Source: Mesorhizobium wenxiniae (GTDB taxonomy: Bacteria > Pseudomonadota > Alphaproteobacteria > Rhizobiales > Rhizobiaceae). Taken from it: DNA of 64,000 bases. Made by a program: the position numbers and the translations under genes. This document shows positions 20,031-30,324 of the stretch, piece after piece (position 1 is the first letter of the stretch; every line of letters starts with the position of its first letter). The DNA lies in contig NZ_NPKH01000023.1 in NCBI RefSeq assembly GCF_002284535.1, forward strand, positions 279,767 to 343,766, read 5' to 3'. Under the pieces are notes generated by a model. It did not search any database. It worked only from the letters and a program-made list of their open reading frames with translations, and was not told the DNA's origin.

Positions 20031-21406
20031 ATGTTGAACAGACGAAAATTTCTCGCACGAACCGCCGGCTTTGCCGTCCTGGGCCTCTCGCTCGGCAAGG
20101 CAGCTGCGGGCAGCCTGCCCGGAATCGACAATGCCTCGATACGCGGCTCGATCAACGCTGCCGACCTCGGCGTGCGGCCTGGCGCGCTTGACGACCAGAG
20201 CAAGGCCTTCGCCAGGCTGCTGCGCGACGCAAACGACCGCGACATGCCGGTGTTCCTGCCGCCGGGAACCTATGTCGTATCCAACCTGTCGCTGCCCAGC
20301 CGCGTCAGGCTTTCCGGCGTGCCGGGCGCATCGCGGATCGTCTATGGCGGCAACGGCCATCTGCTCATGGCCGAACAGGCCGGGCACATCGAATTCACCG
20401 GGCTGGTGTTCGACGGCACCAACCGCTGGATGGGCGATTACGCGCAAGGCCTGCTCGACCTCCGCCGCGTCGCTCACCTCGTCATCGACAATTGCCAGAT
20501 ATCAGGCAGCGGCAAGAGCGGTCTGGCGCTCGAGCACGCTTCGGGCCGCATCGAGCGCTCGGAAATATCGGGCGCTGCCGACGCGGGAATCTATTCGGTC
20601 GAAGCCGCCGGACTGGAGATATCAGGCAACACCGTTTCCGACTGCGCCAATGGCGGTATCCTGGTGCACCGCTGGCAAGCGGCCGAGGACGGCACCATCG
20701 TCAGCGGCAACCGCGTGGAACGCATCCAGGCGCGTAGCGGCGGAACCGGCCAGAACGGCAACGGCATCAATGCGTTCCGCGCCGGCAACGTCGTCATCTC
20801 GGGCAATATCGTCTCGAACTGTGCGTTTTCGGCGGTCCGCGCCAACAGTGCCAGCAATCTGCATATCACCGGCAACACCTGTTCGCGGTCGGGCGAAACG
20901 GCGCTCTATTCCGAATTTTCCTTCGAGGGAGCGATCGTCAGCAACAACATCGTCGATGGCGCCGCCAACGGCATCTCTATCGTCAATTTCAACGAGGGCG
21001 GCCGCATGGGCGTGTGTTCCGGAAACATCGTCCGCAACCTCTCGACCAGCGGCCCCTACCTGCAGATGCGCCCGGTTTCGGCGTCGGCATCAGCGTTGAG
21101 GCGGATACCACGGTCTCCGGCAACGTCGTCGAGAATGCGCCGCTCTACGGCATGCACATCGGCTGGGGGCCGTTCATGCGCAATGTGGTCGCTACCGCCA
21201 ACATCATTCGCAAGGCCGGAACCGGCATCGCCGTCACCGTGGTCGAGGGCGCCGGGACGGCGGTCATCTCCGACAATGTCATCGACGGCGCCCAAAACGG
21301 CGCGATCGTCGGCCACCGCTGGGCCGAGCCGGTGACTGGCGATCTCGCCTCATCAGGAAATGCCGGCTATGCGCATCTGACTGTCGAGCGCAATCATGTG
21401 AGCTAA
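20031..21406 (+). pseudogene. TIGR03808 family Tat-exported right-handed beta-helix protein, frameshifted
   Basis: The gene starts with a Tat signal (NRRKFLARTAGFAVLGLSLG) and then repeated beta-helix coils of the type ISGNxVSxCxxGGI, ending properly in VERNHVS. Near 21060 the frame breaks: one frame reads NLSTSGPYLQMRPV, and the correct continuation (ADAPGFGVGISVEADTTVSGNV) is in another frame. One C appears to be missing in the run before TGCAGATG. Restoring it gives a single protein of about 458 aa with an intact C-terminus. It is either a recent pseudogene or a consensus error. The family is of unknown function. Confidence 0.8.
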
Positions 21407-21414
21407 AGCCGTTC

Positions 21415-22419
21415 TCAGCTCAATGCGGCGGTGGGGCGGAGTGCGCCGACTTTGGCGCCGATCCGGCTTTCGATGGGCGGAAGTGCCTGTTCCTTCAGTT
21501 TCGCCGTCAGCGCCTTGTCGGCGTGCAAAAGCCTGGCAATGCATGCCGCGACCATGACTTCAGCGGCGCGGCCAGCGCCATCATCGCATTTGAGCGCAAT
21601 GCCAAGGCCAAGCTCCGGAAGTGCTGCGCAATAGACGCCTTCAGCCCCTCCCTTCACAAAAATCCGGCCGGGTGCGGCCTCCATCAGCGCAACATCAGCC
21701 CTGCCTGTGCCGGCGACCAGAAAGGGCTCGGCCATGCAGGCGGAAAGCAATCGCTTTGCGGCCTTGGCGCGCACGGGTTCGAAGCCGACACCGGTCGCCA
21801 TGCGGGCAAAGCCGAGCGCGAAGCTGCGTAGCGGCACGGCATAGGTCGGGATCGAGCAGCCGTCAGTGCCGCAATGATCGAAATCATGGGCAGCACCTGT
21901 CACCGCTTGCATTGCGTCGCGCACCATCTCCTGCGAGGCATGGCCTGATTTGACATAGCCGCGATGGGCGATGCCGGCGTGGACGCAAGTGCAGAGAAAG
22001 CCCGCATGCTTGCCAGAACAATTGTTGTGCAGTGCGTTTGGCGCCTTGCCGGCACGGGCGAGCGCAACTGTCGCCGCATGGCTGGACGGCCAATGGGCGC
22101 CGCATTCCAGCGCGGTCTCGTCCAGCCCGGCCTTCGCCAGCATCGCCCACGCAAGTTCGACATGCGCCGGCTCGCCGGAATGCGAAGCGCAGGCAAGCGC
22201 CAATTCGCGGTTGCCGAAACCGTACGCATCGGCCGCGCCGCTTTCGACCAGCGGCAGCGCCTGGATCGCCTTGACCGCCGAGCGCGGAAACACCGGGCGA
22301 GCCGTATCGCCGATTTCCCAGACCGGCTTTCCGTCGGCCTCGAAGACCGCAATAGCGCCACGATGCGCGCTCTCGACCACGGCGCCGCGCAAAACTTCGA
22401 CCAGAACCGAATTTGTCAT
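21415..22419 (-). CDS. Rhizobial-type L-asparaginase (Asparaginase_II family)
   Basis: 334 aa from the ATG at 22419. It belongs to the family of thermolabile rhizobial asparaginases that is unrelated to the E. coli enzymes. Key blocks are RSAVKAIQALPLVESGAAD, ACASHSGEPAH, GAHWPSS, HNNCSGKHAGFL (the catalytic region with Ser/Lys and Cys) and FDHCGTDGCSIPTYA. It hydrolyses asparagine to aspartate and ammonia, presumably in the cytosol since no signal is seen. The upstream extension of the open frame runs into repeat DNA and is not coding. Confidence 0.9.
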   Translation of the reverse strand: MTNSVLVEVLRGAVVESAHRGAIAVFEADGKPVWEIGDTARPVFPRSAVKAIQALPLVESGAADAYGFGNRELALACASHSGEPAHVELAWAMLAKAGLDETALECGAHWPSSHAATVALARAGKAPNALHNNCSGKHAGFLCTCVHAGIAHRGYVKSGHASQEMVRDAMQAVTGAAHDFDHCGTDGCSIPTYAVPLRSFALGFARMATGVGFEPVRAKAAKRLLSACMAEPFLVAGTGRADVALMEAAPGRIFVKGGAEGVYCAALPELGLGIALKCDDGAGRAAEVMVAACIARLLHADKALTAKLKEQALPPIESRIGAKVGALRPTAALS

Positions 22420-22430
22420 GAATTCCCCGC

Positions 22431-22528
22431 TAGAGCGCGATGCGTAACTTTGGCATCCCGCTCTATCTCTTTGTTTTAGCCGCATTTCTGCGACGCCAAG
22501 TGATTCCACTTGGCTGCAAAATGCTCTA
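22431..22528 (-). repeat. Palindromic intergenic mosaic element (RIME-like)
   Basis: The element is bounded by TAGAGC (22431-22436) and GCTCTA (22523-22528). It contains the perfect 8-bp hairpin GCCAAGTG / CACTTGGC (loop ATTC) and a segment TCTTTGTTTTAGCCGCATTT. This layout is typical of small palindromic repeats dispersed in rhizobial genomes. It sits directly upstream of the asparaginase gene. Confidence 0.65.
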
Positions 22529-22535
22529 GCGCATG

Positions 22536-22630
22536 CCCTCGAAAATCGGAATCGATTTTCGAAAAGGATCATGCGTAAATCAAAGTGTTACAGCGTCCTT
22601 TGCGCGCCCGGAAGGGCGCGCGGCGCTGTA
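22536..22630 (+). repeat. Short intergenic repeat, copy 2 (best preserved)
   Basis: It contains AAAATCGGAATCGATTTTCG (itself palindromic around ATCGAT), AAAAGGATCATGCGTAAATC, GTTACAGCGTCCTTTG and a strong hairpin GCGCGCCC-GGAA-GGGCGCGC. Related copies are at 12224-12304 (same orientation) and 7625-7682 (inverted). It follows the RIME-like element directly. Confidence 0.75.
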
Positions 22631-22642
22631 GGCGGGCCGCTT

Positions 22643-23809
22643 TTATCTGATCCGATCGAGAATGGAAACGTAGTTGGCGACCGCGGCACCGCCCATATTG
22701 AAGATGCCGCCGAGCTTGGCCCCCGGCACCTGGATGCCGCCGGCTTCGCCGACGAGCTGCATGGCGCTCAGCACGTGCATCGAGACGCCAGTGGCGCCGA
22801 TCGGATGCCCCTTGGCCTTTAGCCCGCCGGACGGATTGACCGGCAACCGGCCGTCCTTCGCCGTCTCGCCGTCCAGCGCCAGTTTTGCGCCCTCGCCCGG
22901 TTTCGCCAGGCCCATCGCCTCATATTCGATCAGCTCGGCGATGGTGAAACAGTCATGCGTCTCGACGAAAGACAGATCCTCGATCGTCACACCGGCCTTC
23001 TTCAGCGCCTGGTTCCACGCATGCTCGCAGCCTTCGAAGGCGAGGATGTCGCGCTTCGACATCGGCAGGAAATCCTGCACATGCTCGTTGGCGCGGAAGG
23101 CAACGGCGCGGCGCATCTTCAACGCCGTCGCCGTGTCGGCAAGGACCAGAGCTGCGGCGCCGTCCGAAACCAGCGAGCAGTCGGTGCGTTTCAGAGGGCC
23201 AGCGACGAAGGGGTTCTTCTCACTCTCGTGCCGGCAGAACTCATAGCCGAAATCCTTGCGCATCTGCGCATAGGGATTGTCGACGCCGTTCTTGTGGTTC
23301 TTGGCGGCGATCATCGCCAGCGCGTCCGACTGGTCGCCATAGCGCTGGAAATAGGCTTGCGCGATCTTGCCGAAAACGCCGGCGAAGCCTGCCGGCGTGT
23401 CGCCCTCCTCCGGCAGATACGAGGCCTTGAGAAGATTCTTGCCGATTTCTGGACCAGGCGTCGTCGTCATCTGCTCGGCGCCGACCACCAGCACGATACG
23501 GGCGGCATTGGCGTCGATGGCGCGGATGCCTTGCCTGACCGCCGCCGAACCGGTGGCGCAGGCGTTCTCAACGCGCGTCGCCGGCTTGAAGCGCAGCCGG
23601 TCGTCGGCCTGCAGGACCAGGCTTGCGGTGAAATCCTGTGCGGAAAAGCCGGCATTGAAGTGGCCAAGCACGATCTCGTCGACCTCGTCCGGACCGATGC
23701 CGGCATGATGGAGCGCCTCGCTAGCCACCTTGGTGATCAGGCCCTCCAGCGTCTCGCCTTCGAGCTTGCCGAAGCGCGAATGCGCCCAGCCGACGATGCA
23801 TGCTGTCAT
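22643..23809 (-). CDS. Thiolase family protein (acetyl-CoA acetyltransferase-like)
   Basis: 388 aa from ATG 23809 (an ATG four codons upstream at 23821 is also possible). The acylated Cys is in VENACATGSAAVRQG, and the C-terminal His and Gly motifs are in GGLKAKGHPIGATGVSMH. VETHDCFTIAELIEYEAMGL is typical of the SCP-x/acetyl-CoA acetyltransferase branch often found with small DUF35 (OB-fold) proteins. The specific substrate is unknown. The upstream neighbour on the other strand is betI, so it is not part of the bet operon. Confidence 0.85.
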   Translation of the reverse strand: MTACIVGWAHSRFGKLEGETLEGLITKVASEALHHAGIGPDEVDEIVLGHFNAGFSAQDFTASLVLQADDRLRFKPATRVENACATGSAAVRQGIRAIDANAARIVLVVGAEQMTTTPGPEIGKNLLKASYLPEEGDTPAGFAGVFGKIAQAYFQRYGDQSDALAMIAAKNHKNGVDNPYAQMRKDFGYEFCRHESEKNPFVAGPLKRTDCSLVSDGAAALVLADTATALKMRRAVAFRANEHVQDFLPMSKRDILAFEGCEHAWNQALKKAGVTIEDLSFVETHDCFTIAELIEYEAMGLAKPGEGAKLALDGETAKDGRLPVNPSGGLKAKGHPIGATGVSMHVLSAMQLVGEAGGIQVPGAKLGGIFNMGGAAVANYVSILDRIR

Positions 23810-23980
23810 AGCCATCTCCATCCTGCGGGCCGGGCTACGCGACGTCGCGGCGCCAAAGCATTGTTCAAGCATGAACCGTCTTGCGATTTCGTGAAAGGGC
23901 CAGAACCACACAATCGCTTGATCTTGATATCTGGTCACTGCACCTGACTTTTGCCACCAATTCAGCCCGGATTTTTGTTG

Positions 23981-23994
23981 ATTGATCCGTCAAT
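23981..23994 (+). promoter_or_regulatory. Candidate BetI operator
   Basis: The inverted repeat ATTGA-TCCG-TCAAT, within TTGATTGATCCGTCAATAAA, lies 35 bp before the betI start. Known BetI sites have ATTGA/TCAAT half-sites with a short spacer. Choline-responsive autorepression of the whole operon is therefore likely. Confidence 0.65.
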
Positions 23995-24028
23995 AAAAAA
24001 TAACCTTGTCGCAACAGCCGGAGCAAAG

Positions 24029-24619
24029 ATGCCGAAAATTGGGATGGAGCCGTTGCGCCGCAAGGCGCTCATCGACGCGACGATCTCGGCGATCGGCGAG
24101 CGCGGCTCGCTTGACGTGACCATGTCGGAAATCGCCGGGCGCGCCGGCGTGTCCTCGGCGCTTGCGCATCATTATTTCGGCGCCAAGGACGAACTTTTGC
24201 TGGCGACGATGCGGCACATCCTGGCCGAGCTGACCGCCGATATGCGGCGCGCGCTTCGATCGGCCAGCACGGCGCGCGAGCGCGTTTCGGCGGTGGTCGC
24301 CGTCAATTTCTCTGACGTCCAGTTCCGCCCGGAAACGATCGCCGCCTGGCTCGCCTTCTATGTCGAGGCGCAGAAATCAGCAGCACTTCGCCGGCTGCTC
24401 AAGGTCTATGCGCGGCGGCTGCATTCCAATCTGTTGAGCGGGTTGACCGGCATCCTGCCAAGAAACGAAGCCGACCGCGTCGCCGAGGCGACAGCGGCGC
24501 TGATCGACGGGCTCTATATCAGGCGCGCGCTGAAGGACGGCGTGCCCAATGCCGCGACCGCGATCGCACTGATCGAGGATTATCTCGAAACGAAACTCAG
24601 CCGGCGGAGCGCACAGTGA
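24029..24619 (+). CDS. betI: BetI, TetR-family choline-sensing repressor
   Basis: 196 aa from ATG 24029. The N-terminal HTH is typical of BetI ([47 protein letters not shown]), and the C-terminal part ([28 protein letters not shown]) also matches. BetI represses the bet genes and is released by choline. It is the first gene of the operon, and its stop overlaps the betC GTG start (GTGA), so translation is coupled. A palindrome lies just upstream. Confidence 0.93.
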   Translation: MPKIGMEPLRRKALIDATISAIGERGSLDVTMSEIAGRAGVSSALAHHYFGAKDELLLATMRHILAELTADMRRALRSASTARERVSAVVAVNFSDVQFRPETIAAWLAFYVEAQKSAALRRLLKVYARRLHSNLLSGLTGILPRNEADRVAEATAALIDGLYIRRALKDGVPNAATAIALIEDYLETKLSRRSAQ

Positions 24620-26145
24620 CGTCCAAGCGACCCAACTTCCTGATCGTCATGGTCGATCAGCTCAACGGCACATTGTTCCCGGACGGGCCGGCGGACTTCC
24701 TGCATGCGCCGCATCTGAAGGCACTGGCCGCTCGTTCGGCACGCTTTGCCAACAACTACACCGCCTCGCCGCTCTGCGCGCCGGGCCGCGCCTCGTTCAT
24801 GAGCGGCCAGTTGCCGTCGCGCACCGGAGTCTACGACAATGCCGCCGAATTCGTCTCGTCGATCCCGACCTTCGTCCATCACCTGCGGGCAGCCGGTTAC
24901 TACACCTGCCTGTCGGGCAAGATGCATTTCGTTGGGCCGGACCAGTTGCACGGTTTCGAGGAGCGGCTGACCACCGACATATATCCCGCCGATTTCGGCT
25001 GGACACCGGACTATCGCAAGCCTGGCGAGCGGATCGATTGGTGGTATCACAATCTCGGCTCGGTGGTCGGTGCCGGTGTCGCCGAGATCACCAACCAGAT
25101 GGAGTATGACGACGAGGTCGCCTTCCACGCGGTGCAGAAGCTCTATGATGTCGCCCGCGTCTCCGACGACGCTTCCCGCCGGCCGTGGTGCCTGACCGTT
25201 TCCTTCACCCATCCGCACGACCCCTATGTCGCCCGGCGGCGCTATTGGGATCTCTACGAGAACTGCCCGGCGCTTGAGCCTGAAGTGGGCTTCGTCGCCT
25301 ATGAGGAACAGGACCCGCATTCGCAGCGGCTCTACCGGGCAAGCGACTACGATAGTTTCGATATCAACTCGGAGCAGATCCGCCGCGCGCGGCGCGGCTA
25401 TTTCGCCAATATCTCCTATGTCGACGACAAGCTCGGCGAGCTTCTGGATGTTCTCAAGCGAACACGCATGCTCGACGATACGATCATCCTGTTCTGCTCG
25501 GATCACGGCGACATGCTCGGCGAGCGCGGCCTGTGGTTCAAGATGTGCTTTTTCGAGGGCTCGGCGCGGGTGCCGCTGATGATCGCCGGCAAGGGCGTAC
25601 CAGCAGGACTGATCAAGGCCCCAGTCTCCAATCTCGATGTCACCCCGACGCTTTGCGACCTCGCCGGCATCGACATGAGCGCGATTGCGCCATGGACCGA
25701 CGGCCAGTCGCTGCTGCCGCTGCTCGACGGCAAGACGCGCACCGCACCCGTGCTGATGGAATATGCGGCCGAAGGCTCCAACGCGCCGATGGTGGCGATC
25801 CGCGACGACCGATACAAATTCATCCATTGCGAGATCGATCCGCCGCAACTGTTTGATCTTGACTCGGATCCGCGGGAATTGACCAATCTCGCCGCCGACC
25901 CGGCTCACGCCCCCTTACTGGCTGCTTTCACCGAAAAGGTCCGGGCGCGCTGGGACATGGCCGCTTTCGACGCCGCCGTCCGGACCAGCCAGGCGCGCCG
26001 CTGGGTGGTCTATCCGGCGCTGCGCAACGGCACCCATTACCCCTGGGATTTCCAGCCGCTGCAGAAGGCATCTGAGCGCTACATGCGCAATCACATGAAC
26101 CTCGACAATCTCGAAGAGAGCAAAAGGTATCCGCGAGGCGAATGA
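24616..26145 (+). CDS. betC: Choline-sulfatase
   Basis: 509 aa, starting at a GTG that overlaps the betI stop. Sulfatase features: metal Asp in [11 protein letters not shown]; the formylglycine site CAPGR (Cys54, Arg58) inside [21 protein letters not shown]; and [12 protein letters not shown]. The C-terminal signature [23 protein letters not shown] is specific to BetC. It hydrolyses choline-O-sulfate to choline and sulfate, supplying substrate to BetA and BetB. A formylglycine-generating system must act in trans unless the enzyme self-matures. Confidence 0.95.
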   Translation: MTSKRPNFLIVMVDQLNGTLFPDGPADFLHAPHLKALAARSARFANNYTASPLCAPGRASFMSGQLPSRTGVYDNAAEFVSSIPTFVHHLRAAGYYTCLSGKMHFVGPDQLHGFEERLTTDIYPADFGWTPDYRKPGERIDWWYHNLGSVVGAGVAEITNQMEYDDEVAFHAVQKLYDVARVSDDASRRPWCLTVSFTHPHDPYVARRRYWDLYENCPALEPEVGFVAYEEQDPHSQRLYRASDYDSFDINSEQIRRARRGYFANISYVDDKLGELLDVLKRTRMLDDTIILFCSDHGDMLGERGLWFKMCFFEGSARVPLMIAGKGVPAGLIKAPVSNLDVTPTLCDLAGIDMSAIAPWTDGQSLLPLLDGKTRTAPVLMEYAAEGSNAPMVAIRDDRYKFIHCEIDPPQLFDLDSDPRELTNLAADPAHAPLLAAFTEKVRARWDMAAFDAAVRTSQARRWVVYPALRNGTHYPWDFQPLQKASERYMRNHMNLDNLEESKRYPRGE

Positions 26146-27143
26146 TGACACCCCTTGTGCCCTCCCTAGATCATCTCAGGCAGGCCTATGCCGTCACCGC
26201 CAAGGCGACGCAGGTCACGCCATTGCTGGAATCGGCGGCGCTCGCCAGGGAGACCGGAGCTGCCCGTGTCTTCGTCAAGCCGGAATCGCTCCAATGGGCG
26301 GGATCGTTCAAGGTGCGCGGCGCCTATTGGCGGCTGAAGCGGCTGTCGCCCGATGAAGCCAGGAAGGGCGTCGTCGCCTATTCCTCCGGCAATTTCGCGC
26401 AAGGACTGGCCGCCGCCGGCCAGGCGCTGGGCATTCCGGTTACCATCGTCATGCCGATCGACGCGCCGGCCGCCAAGCGCGACGCAACGGCCGGCTATGG
26501 CGCGCGCGTGGTGCTGACCGACCATGGCGAACGCGCGCGTGAGGAGGTTGCCGCCGCCAAGGCGCGCGAGATCGCCGAGACCGAGGGGCTGGCGCTGCTG
26601 CATCCGTTCGACGACCCCGAGATCGTCGCCGGCCAGGCTGGTGCGGGGCTGGAGGCGCTCGAGCAACTCGATGCCAGGAATGCCAGCGCCGATCTGCTGT
26701 TCTGCGCGGTCGGCGGCGGCGGGCTGATCGGCGGCGTTTCGCTGGCTTTCCACTATCTGTCGCCGGCGACTGAGATCATCGGCGTCGAGCCGGAAGGTTT
26801 CAACGGCATGGGCGCGTCGCTGGCGAATGGCGCCATCGAGACCATGCCGATCGGGCCGAAATCGATCTGCGACGGGCTGATGGCGCGAAAGCCCGGCGAC
26901 GCGCCGTTCGCAGCGGTCAGGACCGCGGGCGTTCGCGGCATCACCGTCGACGACCAATCGGTGCGCTGTGCGATGCGGATCGCCTTCGAGCGGATGAAGC
27001 TGGTGCTGGAACCTTCGGGCGCTGCATCGCTGGCGGCGCTGCTCGGCGGCAAGGTGGATGTGAGCGGCAAGACGGTGCTCGTGGTGGCAACCGGCGGCAA
27101 TGTCTCGCTCACCGATTTCATGGCGCATATGACCCATGCTTGA
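26142..27143 (+). CDS. Threonine/serine dehydratase-like PLP enzyme within the bet operon
   Basis: 333 aa. Fold-type II PLP enzyme: the Schiff-base Lys57 is in [12 protein letters not shown], the substrate loop is SSGNFAQG, and the phosphate loop is [11 protein letters not shown]. No ACT or regulatory domain is present, so it resembles catabolic threonine/serine dehydratase or serine racemase. The start overlaps the betC stop by 4 bp and its end overlaps betA by 8 bp, so it is an integral operon member rather than a chance insert. A link to serine produced downstream of betaine demethylation is only speculation. Confidence 0.85.
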   Translation: MMTPLVPSLDHLRQAYAVTAKATQVTPLLESAALARETGAARVFVKPESLQWAGSFKVRGAYWRLKRLSPDEARKGVVAYSSGNFAQGLAAAGQALGIPVTIVMPIDAPAAKRDATAGYGARVVLTDHGERAREEVAAAKAREIAETEGLALLHPFDDPEIVAGQAGAGLEALEQLDARNASADLLFCAVGGGGLIGGVSLAFHYLSPATEIIGVEPEGFNGMGASLANGAIETMPIGPKSICDGLMARKPGDAPFAAVRTAGVRGITVDDQSVRCAMRIAFERMKLVLEPSGAASLAALLGGKVDVSGKTVLVVATGGNVSLTDFMAHMTHA

Positions 27144-28788
27144 GGCGGATTTCGTCATCATCGGCGCCGGCTCGGCCGGCTCGGCCATGGCCTACCGGCT
27201 GTCGGAAGACGGCAAATATTCGGTGATCGTCATCGAATTTGGCGGCAGCGACATCGGGCCGCTGATCCAGATGCCGTCGGCGCTGTCGATCCCGCTCAAC
27301 ATGAGCCTCTACGACTGGGGTTTTGCCAGCGAGCCGGAGCCGCATCTCGGCGGCCGCGTGCTGGCGACGCCGCGCGGCAAGGTCATCGGCGGCTCGTCCT
27401 CGATCAACGGCATGGTCTATGTGCGCGGCCACGCCCGCGACTTCGACCACTGGGCCGAACAGGGCGCGGCCGGCTGGGGGTTTGCCGACGTGCTCCCCTA
27501 CTTCAAGCGCATGGAGGACGCCAACGGCGGTGAGAATGGCTGGCGCGGCCACGGCGGCCCGCTGACCGTGCAGCGCGGCTCAAGGACGAATCCACTCTAC
27601 GGCGCCTTCGTCGAGGCGGGCCGTCAGGCCGGCTTCGAGCTGACCGACGACTACAACGGCGCGAAGCAGGAAGGCTTTGGGCCGATGGAACAGACCATCC
27701 GCGGCGGCCGCCGCTGGTCGGCGGCGAGCGCCTATCTTAGGCCGGCGCTCAGGCGGAAAAACGTTAGCCTGGTCAAGGGTTTCGCCCGGCGGGTGATCGT
27801 CGAGAATCAACGCGCCACCGGAGTCGAGATCGAAACGCGCAAACGGATTCAGGTGGTCAAGGCGCGACGTGAAGTGATCGTTGCCGCCTCCTCGATCAAT
27901 TCGCCCAAGATCCTGATGCTGTCCGGCATCGGCCCGGCCGAACATCTCAGGGAATACGGCATTCAGGTAATCGCCGACCGGCCCGGCGTCGGTCGCAACC
28001 TGCAGGACCATATGGAGCTCTACATCCAGCAGGAATCGACGCAGCCGATCACGCTGAATTCGGTGCTGAATCCCTTCTCCAAGGCAATGATCGGCGCGCA
28101 ATGGCTGTTCTTCAAGTCGGGTCTCGGCGCAACCAACCATTTCGAGGCGGCCGCCTTCGTGCGCTCGCGCGCCGGCGTCGAGTATCCCGATATCCAGTAT
28201 CATTTCATCCCGGCGGCGGTCCGCTACGACGGCAGGGCGGCGGCGAAGGCGCACGGTTTCCAGGCGCATGTCGGGCCAATGCGATCGAAGTCGCGCGGTT
28301 CTGTCACGCTGCGCTCGCCAGATCCCAAGTCGAAGCCGGTGATCCGCTTCAACTACATGTCGCATCCGGACGACTGGACCGAGTTCCGCCACTGCATCCG
28401 GCTGACGCGCGAGATCTTCGGCCAGTCGGCATTCGACCCTTATCGCGGCAAGGAGATCTCGCCGGGCTCGCACGTTCAGTCAGACGACGATCTCGACGCC
28501 TTTATCCGCGATCACGCCGAAAGCGCCTATCACCCTTGCGGCACCTGCAAGATGGGCCGCAAGGATGATCCGATGAGCGTCGTCGATCCGGAATGCCGTG
28601 TCATCGGCGTCGAGGCGCTGCGGGTCGCCGATTCCTCGATCTTCCCGCGCGTCACCAACGGCAATCTCAACGCACCGTCAATCATGACCGGCGAGAAGGC
28701 CGCCGACCACATTCTTGGCCGCACGCCGCAGGCGCCGTCCAACCAGGAACCATGGATCAATCCGCGCTGGCAGGTGTCGGATAGATAG
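27136..28788 (+). CDS. betA: Choline dehydrogenase
   Basis: 550 aa, GMC oxidoreductase. The FAD-binding motif is [19 protein letters not shown] near the N-terminus (family GxGxxG...E), and GMC signatures follow ([38 protein letters not shown]). The active-site His lies in [11 protein letters not shown] and the final block is [17 protein letters not shown]. It oxidises choline to betaine aldehyde, associated with the membrane and respiratory chain. It overlaps the upstream dehydratase gene by 8 bp. Confidence 0.95.
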   Translation: MLEADFVIIGAGSAGSAMAYRLSEDGKYSVIVIEFGGSDIGPLIQMPSALSIPLNMSLYDWGFASEPEPHLGGRVLATPRGKVIGGSSSINGMVYVRGHARDFDHWAEQGAAGWGFADVLPYFKRMEDANGGENGWRGHGGPLTVQRGSRTNPLYGAFVEAGRQAGFELTDDYNGAKQEGFGPMEQTIRGGRRWSAASAYLRPALRRKNVSLVKGFARRVIVENQRATGVEIETRKRIQVVKARREVIVAASSINSPKILMLSGIGPAEHLREYGIQVIADRPGVGRNLQDHMELYIQQESTQPITLNSVLNPFSKAMIGAQWLFFKSGLGATNHFEAAAFVRSRAGVEYPDIQYHFIPAAVRYDGRAAAKAHGFQAHVGPMRSKSRGSVTLRSPDPKSKPVIRFNYMSHPDDWTEFRHCIRLTREIFGQSAFDPYRGKEISPGSHVQSDDDLDAFIRDHAESAYHPCGTCKMGRKDDPMSVVDPECRVIGVEALRVADSSIFPRVTNGNLNAPSIMTGEKAADHILGRTPQAPSNQEPWINPRWQVSDR

Positions 28789-28796
28789 GCGATGAT

Positions 28797-28819
28797 CCGG
28801 CGGACTGTCCGCCCGCCGG
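28797..28819 (+). other. Intraoperonic stem-loop between betA and betB
   Basis: The inverted repeat CCGGCGG (28797-28803) / CCGCCGG (28813-28819) has a 9-base loop and lies in the 63-bp betA-betB gap. It has no T-run, so mRNA stability or partial attenuation is more likely than full termination (inference). Confidence 0.4.
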
Positions 28820-28851
28820 CCCCCGGCGAAAGACAATTTGGAGAAACTCTC

Positions 28852-30315
28852 ATGCGCGCCCAGCCAAAGGCATCGCACTATGTCAACGGACGCTACATCG
28901 ACGACGAGCAAGGTGTGCCGCTGCCGGTGATCTATCCGGCAACCGGCGAGACCATCGCGATGCTGCGTTCGGCGACGCCGAACGTGCTGGAACTCGCGAT
29001 CGAAGCCGCGCGTGCAGCACAACCGGCCTGGGCGCGGCTGAAGCCGGTCGAGCGCGGGCGCATCCTGCGCCGCGCTGCCGACATATTGCGTGCGCGCAAC
29101 GCCGACCTGGCGCGCATCGAGACGCTGGATACCGGTAAGGCAATCCAGGAGACGCTGGTGGCGGATGCGCCATCGGCAGCCGACTGCCTCGAATATTTCG
29201 GCGGCGCGGTCGCTGCTTATAATGGCGAGTCCTTCGATCTCGGCGGACCCTTTGCCTATACAAGGCGCGAGGCCCTCGGCGTCTGCGTCGGTATCGGCGC
29301 CTGGAACTACCCGATCCAGATCGCCGGCTGGAAATCGGCACCCGCGCTCGCCATGGGCAACGCCATGGTGTTCAAGCCGTCGGAGAACACGCCGCTGTCG
29401 GCGCTGGCGCTCGCCGAAATCTATACCGAAGCTGGGCTGCCCGACGGGCTGTTTAATGTCGTGCAAGGCTACGGCGATGTCGGCGCCGGCCTCGTCGGGC
29501 ACGATGTCGTCGCCAAGGTCTCGGTGACCGGTTCGGTGCCGACCGGCCGCAAGGTGCTGTCGCTCGCCGGTTCGAAAATGAAGCATGCCACCATGGAGCT
29601 CGGCGGCAAGTCGCCGCTGATAGTCTTCGACGACGCCGATCTCGAAAACGCCATTGGCGGCGCCATGCTCGGCAATTTCTATTCGACCGGCCAGATCTGC
29701 TCCAACGGCACGCGGGTCTTCGTGCAGAAGGGTATCCACGACCGTTTCGTCGAACGGCTAGTCGAGCGGACCAAGAAGATCCGTATCGGTGATCCGCTCG
29801 ACCAGGAGACGCAGATGGGGCCGCTTGTCTCCAAGGACCAGCACGAAAAGGTCATCGGCTATATCGAAGCCGGCAAGCAGGATGGCGCCGTGCTCGCCTG
29901 CGGCGGCAACGTGCCCTCGCTGCAGGGTTTCCAAGGCGGCTTCTTCGTCGAGCCGACGGTCTTCACCGGCGTCACCGACACGATGCGCATCGCCCGCGAG
30001 GAGATTTTCGGGCCTGTGATGAGCGTGCTGAAATTCGACGATGAGGACGAGGTGATCGATCGCGCCAACGACACCGAATTCGGCCTTGCCGCCGGCGTGT
30101 TCACGCGCGACTTGCGACGCGCCCACCGCGTCATCGCCGAGCTGCAGGCTGGCACCTGCTGGATCAACGCCTACAATCTGACCCCCGTCGAGATTCCGTT
30201 CGGCGGCTTCAAGCAGTCCGGTATCGGCCGCGAAAATTCGCTGGCGGCGCTGGCGCTCTATTCGCAGTTGAAGTCGGTCTATGTCGAGATCGGCGATGTG
30301 GCGAGCCCGTATTGA
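28852..30315 (+). CDS. betB: Betaine-aldehyde dehydrogenase
   Basis: 487 aa from ATG 28852, preceded by GGAGAAA. The aldehyde dehydrogenase superfamily is clear: [35 protein letters not shown] (NAD-binding), the general base Glu in MELGGKSPL and the nucleophile Cys in [40 protein letters not shown] is typical of BetB. It oxidises betaine aldehyde to glycine betaine, giving osmoprotectant or carbon source. Last gene of the operon. Confidence 0.95.
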   Translation: MRAQPKASHYVNGRYIDDEQGVPLPVIYPATGETIAMLRSATPNVLELAIEAARAAQPAWARLKPVERGRILRRAADILRARNADLARIETLDTGKAIQETLVADAPSAADCLEYFGGAVAAYNGESFDLGGPFAYTRREALGVCVGIGAWNYPIQIAGWKSAPALAMGNAMVFKPSENTPLSALALAEIYTEAGLPDGLFNVVQGYGDVGAGLVGHDVVAKVSVTGSVPTGRKVLSLAGSKMKHATMELGGKSPLIVFDDADLENAIGGAMLGNFYSTGQICSNGTRVFVQKGIHDRFVERLVERTKKIRIGDPLDQETQMGPLVSKDQHEKVIGYIEAGKQDGAVLACGGNVPSLQGFQGGFFVEPTVFTGVTDTMRIAREEIFGPVMSVLKFDDEDEVIDRANDTEFGLAAGVFTRDLRRAHRVIAELQAGTCWINAYNLTPVEIPFGGFKQSGIGRENSLAALALYSQLKSVYVEIGDVASPY

Positions 30316-30324
30316 GGCTCGCGG

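Noticed and set aside
28797..28819. Transcription terminator inside the bet operon
   Set aside because: The hairpin has no T-run, betB follows at once and BetB is needed for the pathway; listed only as an intraoperonic stem-loop.
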